From: Fimbriimonadaceae bacterium
GTDB lineage: Bacteria > Armatimonadota > Fimbriimonadia > Fimbriimonadales > Fimbriimonadaceae
Assembly (NCBI GenBank): GCA_022842565.1
Contig: JALHPH010000065.1
Location: 1-8,027 of the forward strand
DNA: 8,027 bases
Direction: 5' to 3'
A program made the translations under genes and the position numbers. A model generated the notes under the pieces. It searched no databases and had not been told where the DNA came from. It saw only the letters and a list, made by a program, of their open reading frames with translations. This document shows, one piece after another, positions 1 through 4,783 of the stretch (its first letter is position 1; each line of letters starts with the position of its first letter).

Positions 1-1
1 A

Positions 2-610
2 GCGACCTACCAATGGGAGTTCCAAGAGCTCCTGGGCGACCGGGTCACCGCGCGCGGTTTCGATAACAAAATGGGCACCTTCATTGTTGCCGAGGCGCTT
101 CGTTTGCTGAAGGAAGAGGGCGGTCTGCACCCCGGCGTGGGCGTGTACTCAGTGGCCACGGTACAAGAAGAGATTGGGCTGCGCGGCGCGAAAACATCAG
201 CTTACGGCATCGGTGCGCAAACCGGGTTGGCAGTGGACGTCAACCACGCGATCGACACACCCGGACTGAGCAAAACCCGCTACGGAACTCTCGATTTGGG
301 CAAGGGCCCCAGCGTCATGCGCGGAGCCAACGCCAACCCCATCACCTTTAAACTGCTGCGCGAAGCCGCCGCGAAAGAAGGGATCCCTTATCAGATCGAC
401 GTGGCCCCCGGCGGTACCGGCACCGATGGCAACGCCATGCAGCTGAACCAAGCTGGAATGGCGGTCGGCATCCTGGGTGTGGCGCTGCGCTATATGCACA
501 CGCCGTGCGAGGTGCTTTCGCTGGTGGACGTAGAGAACTGCGCCCGCCTGATGGCCGCCTATTGCCGAATGATCACGCCAGAGACTGACTTCACCCCTCG
601 CCTCGGTTAA
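2..610 (+). CDS. M42-family metallo-aminopeptidase, C-terminal part (5' end outside window)
   Basis: This frame is open from the first bases and ends at TAA 608-610. It gives 202 residues, against about 340-360 for the family, so the N-terminal part lies to the left of the window. The ordered motifs match M42 (glutamyl aminopeptidase/endoglucanase-like) cocatalytic metallopeptidases, which remove N-terminal residues from peptides in the cytoplasm using two metal ions. In fragment numbering, the bridging-metal Asp is D21 in GFDNKMG, and the catalytic base and metal ligand are E56-E57 in QEEIGLRGA. The metal Asp is D79 in AVDVNHA, a Gly-rich GTGTDGN loop follows, and the last metal His is H166 in RYMHTPCE (codon 497-499). 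All expected ligands in this part are present, so the enzyme looks active. The next gene starts 3 bases after the stop, suggesting co-transcription. Substrate preference cannot be read from the sequence. Confidence 0.93.
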   Translation, partial: ATYQWEFQELLGDRVTARGFDNKMGTFIVAEALRLLKEEGGLHPGVGVYSVATVQEEIGLRGAKTSAYGIGAQTGLAVDVNHAIDTPGLSKTRYGTLDLGKGPSVMRGANANPITFKLLREAAAKEGIPYQIDVAPGGTGTDGNAMQLNQAGMAVGILGVALRYMHTPCEVLSLVDVENCARLMAAYCRMITPETDFTPRLG

Positions 611-613
611 GCC

Positions 614-1717
614 GTGTTCGACCCGCAGGAGGCTGTCGTCCAAGAGGCCCTGCGGCGCGCAGGGGAGAATCCGCGGCCCTCGCCCAAGCAAGTCCAACGC
701 TTGGGCGAGACCTTTGGGGTGGACTTGGCTCGCTGGGCGCTTCAGCAAGCCATTTGCCGGGAGCGCGCGCCTTTCGATCTCGCGGATCAAATGCTCTTTA
801 CGCCCGAGGCATTGGAGCAGGCGACGCACCCTCTGCTGGCCGAATGGCGAGCGAGTCGCTTTCCGGCTGGTGCGCTGGTTACCGACATGACTTGCGGCAT
901 CGGCGCGGACCTGCTCGCCCTGGCGAAGCGCGGGCCTGTCGTGGGCTACGAGCTCGACCCGGAACGGGCAGCCTACGCCCGGCACAACTTGCGCGTGCAT
1001 GGTTTTGCCGACGAAGTGCGGGTCGCGGATGGCCTCTTGGCCGAGGGCGAGTACCTGTATGCCGACCCCGCTCGGCGCACGGGGGGTCAGCGTACGCTCG
1101 ATCCGGATCTGTTCACACCGCATCCGGGCGAAGTTGCAGACCTGCTGGCGCGCGCAAAGCTGGGCGGGATGAAGCTCTCGCCGCTCATGGCGGATGAAAC
1201 CCTGGAGGAATTTGGAGGCCGGCTCGAGTTTGTGAGCGCACAGGGCGAATGTCGTGAGGCGCTGATTTGGCTGGGCACCGAAGTAGAGCCGGGGCGGTTC
1301 GCGGTGCACGTGGAATGCGGGGAGACGGTCGCGGCTTGTGGGTCGCCCGCTCCCGCCAGCGTTGCCGCAGCCTATTTGTTCGATCCAGACCCAGCGTTGG
1401 TGCGCAGCCATGCAAGTGGCTGTTTCAATCTACCGGTGCTCGGCGTGCCATGGGGCTTTCTGACCGGCGAGGTGCCCCTGCACTCGCCTTGGCTAAAAAG
1501 CTATCGGGTACTGCACGATGCGCCGTTTGAAACTAAGCGGTGGCGAGCTTTGCTCCGCGAACACGGCGGCGGGCAACCCGTGTTAAAGCAGCGCGGCCCG
1601 AAGCTCGACCTCGCCAAGCTCCAGAAAGTGCTCACTTTGGGCAGCGGCCCGGGCAAAGTGGTTGCGTTTTACGAAGTGCAGCGAAAAATACGGGCTGCGT
1701 TGCTCGAACCCCTCTAA
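614..1717 (+). CDS. Class I SAM-dependent methyltransferase with THUMP-like C-terminal domain
   Basis: 367 residues. Residues 88-100 hold SAM-binding motif I (DMTCGIGADL). The acidic end of strand 2 is ELD at 113-115, the following acidic motif is D139, and a DPARR sequence at 151-155 sits where many RNA/DNA methyltransferases have NPPY. Residues from about 254 (YLFDPDPAL) to the end, including QPVLKQRG near 321-328, match the THUMP-like domain that follows the methyltransferase fold in this poorly characterised bacterial family. The target is probably a nucleic acid, perhaps rRNA or tRNA; that is inferred from the domain type only. GTG at 614 is the first possible start after the upstream gene's stop in the same frame, and it gives a plausible helical N-terminal region. 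I see no clear Shine-Dalgarno, so translation may depend on the upstream gene 3 bases away. An 81-base gap follows. Confidence 0.88.
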   Translation: MFDPQEAVVQEALRRAGENPRPSPKQVQRLGETFGVDLARWALQQAICRERAPFDLADQMLFTPEALEQATHPLLAEWRASRFPAGALVTDMTCGIGADLLALAKRGPVVGYELDPERAAYARHNLRVHGFADEVRVADGLLAEGEYLYADPARRTGGQRTLDPDLFTPHPGEVADLLARAKLGGMKLSPLMADETLEEFGGRLEFVSAQGECREALIWLGTEVEPGRFAVHVECGETVAACGSPAPASVAAAYLFDPDPALVRSHASGCFNLPVLGVPWGFLTGEVPLHSPWLKSYRVLHDAPFETKRWRALLREHGGGQPVLKQRGPKLDLAKLQKVLTLGSGPGKVVAFYEVQRKIRAALLEPL

Positions 1718-1798
1718 AGTTTGCCGGGCGGGCTGCCAAGAATCCACATGGGCCGCTCTGCAAAGGGCGTGTTCAAACCTAAAGTGATTCGTGAGCGT

Positions 1799-2545
1799 AT
1801 GGAGTTAGCAACCTTCGAGTGCAAGCTGGCACAACTGCAATTGTCCCGATTTCAGGAGGGGCACCCCCTTTCTGCGGAAGCGATTGCGGCGCTTGAGGAG
1901 CATTTGGAAGCATGCCCTCATTGTCAGCAGTCGGTCGCCAAAAGGGCCGAACCAGCCCCTGAAGCGGCAGCGCCGACGCCCACCGAGCCAGTCACCGAAC
2001 CAAACCCGGTCCTGCCCAAACTTGCGATCAGTAAAGCGATTTTAAATGCCGTCCCGGGCCGATTCCGCACTCTTGCGTTGGCCGGGCTTTTGGGAATCAC
2101 CCTGTGGGCCATGTCGGCCATTTCGAATGACCCTACCAAGCTTTTGGGACCCCGGGCCAGTGCTCTGCCAGCCCGCGATGCTGCTGTGAGAGAGGTTGCC
2201 TCGGGCGTTGTGGTGAAACCAGAAAACAAGCCGATGACAGAGCCGCACCTGGCTATTCAGCTCGACCAAGCCAAATATACCAAGCCAGCGCCTGAGCCAG
2301 CCCAAACCTCGGCACCAAAACCGACCGCCGCCAGCGCGACTGCCGAACCAGCGGCCAAACCCGCTGCTGCACCCGCGGCGAAGCCTGCCGCGAAACCCAG
2401 AGTGAAACCCGCCGCGAAGGCGCGAAGAGCCAAGCCGGTTCGCCGCGCCACCACGACCCGGCGTGCACCGGCACCGAAGCCCGCGCGAAAACCCGCATCT
2501 TCAGGAATTGTGATTTACGACGCAGAAGGAAAACGAATCCGATGA
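1799..2545 (+). CDS. zf-HC2 anti-sigma-like zinc-finger protein with one membrane span and basic Pro/Ala-rich tail
   Basis: 248 residues from the ATG at 1799. The N-terminal part has C8 and HLEACPHC (H35, C39, C42), the H-x3-C-x2-C signature of putative zinc-finger (zf-HC2) anti-sigma factors, which normally hold an ECF sigma factor in the cytoplasm. An Ala/Pro/Glu linker follows, then one hydrophobic segment at about 91-109. The outside part runs into a Pro/Ala/Lys/Arg-rich tail (162-234) and ends GIVIYDAEGKRIR. The expected topology is zinc finger inside, tail outside. No sigma factor gene lies within the window, so the anti-sigma role is inferred from the domain alone. In-frame starts further upstream exist (TTG 1721, ATG 1748, GTG 1784). 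I chose 1799 because the zinc finger begins almost at once, as is usual in the family. No strong ribosome site marks any of them. The stop overlaps the next start as ATGA, so the two products are probably made together. Confidence 0.75.
   Translation: MELATFECKLAQLQLSRFQEGHPLSAEAIAALEEHLEACPHCQQSVAKRAEPAPEAAAPTPTEPVTEPNPVLPKLAISKAILNAVPGRFRTLALAGLLGITLWAMSAISNDPTKLLGPRASALPARDAAVREVASGVVVKPENKPMTEPHLAIQLDQAKYTKPAPEPAQTSAPKPTAASATAEPAAKPAAAPAAKPAAKPRVKPAAKARRAKPVRRATTTRRAPAPKPARKPASSGIVIYDAEGKRIR
2282..2500 (+). repeat. Low-complexity coding repeat (Pro/Ala/Lys/Arg-rich, PAAKP-like units)
   Basis: This stretch encodes residues 162-234 of the zinc-finger protein. Units such as PAAKP, AAKP, PAPKP and ARKP recur without exact period, and the DNA shows repeated gcgaaacccgc/gccgcgaa words. 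The residues resemble histone-H1-like or cell-wall-spanning linkers. Given the predicted topology the tail would sit outside the inner membrane, where a stiff, positively charged segment could reach across or bind peptidoglycan or other anionic polymers. That role is inference. The length of such tracts often varies between related strains. Confidence 0.7.
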
Positions 2546-3219
2546 AATTCAAAACCCTCTTGGCGCTGCTTGCGCTGACTACGACGTTTGCCTTTGCGCA
2601 AACCAGCGACGAACTGAGCGTTCGACAGGACGCCAATGCCGTGACCACGGTCACCCTGCAATCGAAGGGGCTGGACGTCCGAGCGGTCCTTCACGAACTC
2701 TTTGTGCAAGCAAAGCGTTCATATGTAATTGAGAGCGTGCCACGCATCGATCTCTTTCTCTCTCTCGACTCGGTGGAGTTTGAAGAGGCCCTAGCCTTTA
2801 TTGCCCGAGTCGCAAAGCTTTCTTATGAACAACAAAATGGAATCATCTTCATCCGCCAGGCCCCTCGCGTGGGAACTGGAACGACGCCGACAACTCAATC
2901 TCCTTCGACGGATCCGACAAAGCATGCGGAGCAACCGAAGGTAAACCCCGCCCCCCAGGGCAAGCTCTCAAACTCGGTGCTTCAGCGGCAAATCAAGGGC
3001 TCTTACAATAAGCAGTCCCTGGCCAAAATCCTTGAGGACTTCGGAACGCAGACCCGACTCACCATCGAACTGGACCCCAGCGTTCCGAAATACCACCTCG
3101 ACCTCACTCTGAACACTACCAGCCTTGGTTGGGCGCTTCGCAAGTTGGGTCAGGAACTGAAACTCGAACTCGTTTTCACCGAGCGGCAGACTCTTTTGCT
3201 CCGCCCGATCAAGAACTAA
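2542..3219 (+). CDS. Secreted protein with two tandem STN-like (secretin/TonB short N-terminal) domains
   Basis: 225 residues. Residues 1-19 form a typical signal peptide: a Lys-containing start, a hydrophobic LLALLAL core and an AFA-QT cleavage site. Domain 1 (about 36-106) has the pattern of STN/secretin N-domains: a strand (TVTLQSKGLDV), a helix (RAVLHELFVQAK), then SLDSVEFEEALAFIARVAKLSY and a closing strand (GIIFIRQ). Domain 2 (about 147-222) repeats it: RQIKGSY, then SLAKILEDFGTQ, LDLTLNTTSLGWALRKLGQ and LLLRPIK. A Thr/Pro linker (about 107-140) joins them. In known proteins such domains sit in the periplasm at the front of secretins or of TonB receptors, where in the receptors they contact FecR-type regulators. 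Here no barrel or secretin domain follows, so the protein should be a free periplasmic adaptor. The ATGA overlap with the zinc-finger gene suggests the two work together. The exact function is unknown. Confidence 0.72.
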   Translation: MKFKTLLALLALTTTFAFAQTSDELSVRQDANAVTTVTLQSKGLDVRAVLHELFVQAKRSYVIESVPRIDLFLSLDSVEFEEALAFIARVAKLSYEQQNGIIFIRQAPRVGTGTTPTTQSPSTDPTKHAEQPKVNPAPQGKLSNSVLQRQIKGSYNKQSLAKILEDFGTQTRLTIELDPSVPKYHLDLTLNTTSLGWALRKLGQELKLELVFTERQTLLLRPIKN

Positions 3220-3245
3220 GCCGCCATCCGGCCCCCGCAACCGGG

Positions 3246-3251
3246 CATAAT
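3246..3251 (+). promoter_or_regulatory. Candidate -10 element (CATAAT) for pyrRBC, giving a leaderless or nearly leaderless start
   Basis: The hexamer CATAAT differs from TATAAT at one position. It lies in the 38-base gap between the STN gene stop and the pyrR ATG. Six bases separate it from ATG 3258, so transcription starting the usual distance downstream would begin at or within a base or two of the ATG. No Shine-Dalgarno precedes pyrR, which fits a leaderless start. I see no convincing -35 hexamer at the usual spacing (3223-3228 reads gccatc-like sequence). Similar -10-to-ATG placement is known in Deinococcus and actinobacteria. Confidence 0.4.
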
Positions 3252-3257
3252 GCACGT

Positions 3258-3797
3258 ATGCGGCAGGTGTTGCTGGATGCGGCGGCCATGAAGCGAACGC
3301 TCGGCAGGCTCGCGCACGAAATCCTGGAGGATAACGGCGGGCCTCAAGACCTGGTGGTCGTAGGAATTCTGCGTAAGGGCTGGCCATTGGCCAAGCGCCT
3401 TGCGTTCTTGATGGCACAGGTGGAAGACACCCCGATCCCCCACGGTCGACTCGACATCACCCCTTTCCGGGACGACCGCCCGGCCCATGCCGAGGACTTG
3501 AGCGAGATCCCGTTCTCCATCAATAACCGCAAGGTCATTCTTGTGGATGAGGTCATCTTTACCGGTCGCACGATTCGAGCCGCGCTCGATGCGTTGCGGC
3601 AATATGGTCGCCCGGCCAGCGTGCAGCTAGCGGTGCTCATCGACCGCGGCCACCGCGAACTGCCCATCAAGCCTGATTTTTGTGGCCGGACCCTTGCCAC
3701 CCAGCGCGAGGACCGCATTGAAGTGAACCTAACCGACTATGCCGAGGAAGATGGCGTATTGCTGATTCCCGCCATGGTTCAGCCCGTGAGATCATGA
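3258..3797 (+). CDS. pyrR: PyrR: pyrimidine operon regulator / uracil phosphoribosyltransferase
   Basis: 179 residues, the normal PyrR length. The type I phosphoribosyltransferase PRPP loop is VILVDEVIFTGRT at 93-105. Also present are VVGILRKGWPLAKRLA (34-49), GRLDITPFRDD (63-73) and QLAVLIDRGHRELPIKPDF (123-141), all closely like Bacillus PyrR. The family senses UMP/UTP against PRPP, binds pyr mRNA to reduce expression, and often converts uracil plus PRPP to UMP. The frame is open further upstream to 3129, but that part overlaps the STN gene. ATG 3258 starts exactly where PyrR homology begins (MRQVLLDAAAMKRTL). The gene overlaps pyrB by ATGA. The leader is too short for the classical PyrR-controlled terminator/antiterminator, so if PyrR regulates here it would have to act another way, for example on translation, at another site, or mainly as an enzyme. 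Confidence 0.95.
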   Translation: MRQVLLDAAAMKRTLGRLAHEILEDNGGPQDLVVVGILRKGWPLAKRLAFLMAQVEDTPIPHGRLDITPFRDDRPAHAEDLSEIPFSINNRKVILVDEVIFTGRTIRAALDALRQYGRPASVQLAVLIDRGHRELPIKPDFCGRTLATQREDRIEVNLTDYAEEDGVLLIPAMVQPVRS

Positions 3798-4783
3798 ACC
3801 GTAGCCTGCTGACTATTCGACACCTTGACGCCGACACCATCCATGAGATGATCGATTTGGCTGCCTCCTTCCGGACGGCGATCATGAGGGGCGAAACCCT
3901 GCGACCCAAGGACCCCAAGGTCATCGGGTTGCTGTTTTTCGAGAGTTCCACACGCACGCGCGTTTCTTTCGAACAGGCCACCAGCTACCTGGGCTACCGG
4001 TTTACGAACTTTTCGTCGAGCGGAAGCTCAATGTCGAAGGGCGAAACGCTGAAGGACACGATCTTGACGCTCCGGAGCGAGCGGCTGGATGGCGTGGTGA
4101 TGCGGCACCGTGCTTCGGGCGCGCCATTCTTGGCTCATCAGTTGTTTGATGGTCATGTGGTGAACGCCGGTGACGGCGAGCATGAGCACCCGACCCAAGC
4201 GCTCGGCGACGCCCTCACCGTTCTTTCTCACCTGAAATCGATACAAGGGCTGAATGTGGCCATCGTCGGCGACGTGCTGCACTCGCGGGTGGCGCGGTCC
4301 AATGCTTGGCTGTTCCACAAACTCGGCGCGGATGTTCGGCTCATTGGCCCCCGCACGCTGATGCCGACCCATGGCGGATTGCTGCCGGGCCGCATTTTCC
4401 ACGACCTGGAGCCCGGAATCGAGGACGCCGACGTGGTGATGTGCCTTCGCCTGCAAAAGGAACGCATGCAAGACGGCCTTATGACAAGCACCAAGGAATA
4501 TCGAAAGATGTATCAGGTAAACCAAGAAACCCTGCGATGGGCACGGCCAGGCGCGCTGGTGATGCACCCTGGTCCACTGAACCGCGGTGTGGAGCTTGAC
4601 GACTTTGCGGCCGATGGTCCGCAAAGCATGATCCTGCAGCAAGTGGAAAACGGCATTTACGTGCGGATGGCGGCCCTGCACTGGATCTTCGCGCAACCTC
4701 AGGCTAAGAAAGCCGCAAAAGCCACCGAACCTCCCGCCGAAAAAACCTCCAAAAAGAAATCCTCCGCAGGAGCAAAAGCATGA
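3794..4783 (+). CDS. pyrB: Aspartate carbamoyltransferase catalytic subunit
   Basis: 329 residues. It catalyses carbamoyl phosphate plus L-aspartate to N-carbamoyl-aspartate, the committed step of UMP synthesis, in the cytoplasm. The carbamoyl-phosphate loop STRTR is at 52-56, the mobile SKGETLKDT loop contributed by a neighbouring subunit at 81-89, and the MRHR arginine at 104. HPTQ is at 132-135, GDVLHSRVARSN at 159-170, LRLQKER at 218-224 (the aspartate-binding loop) and HPGPLNRG at 258-265. All key residues are present. Beyond the usual end (about 302) is an added 27-residue tail rich in Lys, Ala and Ser (AKKAAKATEPPAEK, then a KKK cluster). The start overlaps the pyrR stop as ATGA, and the stop overlaps the pyrC start in the same way. 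This indicates strict translational coupling. No pyrI regulatory subunit gene is in the window. Confidence 0.97.
   Translation: MNRSLLTIRHLDADTIHEMIDLAASFRTAIMRGETLRPKDPKVIGLLFFESSTRTRVSFEQATSYLGYRFTNFSSSGSSMSKGETLKDTILTLRSERLDGVVMRHRASGAPFLAHQLFDGHVVNAGDGEHEHPTQALGDALTVLSHLKSIQGLNVAIVGDVLHSRVARSNAWLFHKLGADVRLIGPRTLMPTHGGLLPGRIFHDLEPGIEDADVVMCLRLQKERMQDGLMTSTKEYRKMYQVNQETLRWARPGALVMHPGPLNRGVELDDFAADGPQSMILQQVENGIYVRMAALHWIFAQPQAKKAAKATEPPAEKTSKKKSSAGAKA
4768..4772 (+). promoter_or_regulatory. Ribosome binding site of pyrC (AGGAG) inside the end of pyrB
   Basis: AGGAG lies 7 bases before the pyrC ATG at 4780 and is the clearest Shine-Dalgarno in the window. It is encoded within the extra C-terminal tail of PyrB. 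CTCC occurs at 4731-4734, 4747-4750 and 4762-4765, each complementary to the GGAG core. Local pairing could therefore mask the site until ribosomes finish pyrB; that masking is inference. Confidence 0.7.

Noticed and set aside
59..76. Asn in place of the second Asp in the M42 motif (FDNKMG rather than DDR-G)
   Set aside because: DN versions of this motif occur in ordinary M42 peptidases, and the metal-binding first Asp is kept, so this is not a sign of inactivity.
197..1411. A 404-codon open frame on the - strand opposite the peptidase and methyltransferase genes
   Set aside because: It lies across two well-supported + strand genes, is rich in Arg/His/Gly/Gln, shows no recognisable motif and fits the usual antisense shadow of high-GC coding DNA.
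1721..1798. Upstream in-frame starts (TTG 1721, ATG 1748, GTG 1784) extending the zinc-finger protein
   Set aside because: The added residues have no family support and no ribosome site. The zinc finger begins directly after ATG 1799, so these were treated as non-coding, though ATG 1748 cannot be fully excluded.
1718..1798. Possible promoter (TAAAGT at 1780-1785) or terminator in the gap before the zinc-finger gene
   Set aside because: No -35 partner at suitable spacing and no stable hairpin with a T-run is visible, so the evidence is too weak to list as a feature.
3129..3257. Open frame upstream of the pyrR ATG, extending it by 43 codons
   Set aside because: It overlaps the end of the STN gene in another frame, and PyrR homology begins exactly at ATG 3258.
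3320..3332. AATCCTGGAGGAT inside pyrR resembles the PyrR-binding RNA loop consensus (ARUCCNGNGAGGYU) and is a near-perfect dyad
   Set aside because: It lacks one base and mismatches another relative to the consensus, lies 60 bases inside the gene and encodes the conserved HEILEDN segment, so coding explains it. An RNA-binding test could reopen the question.
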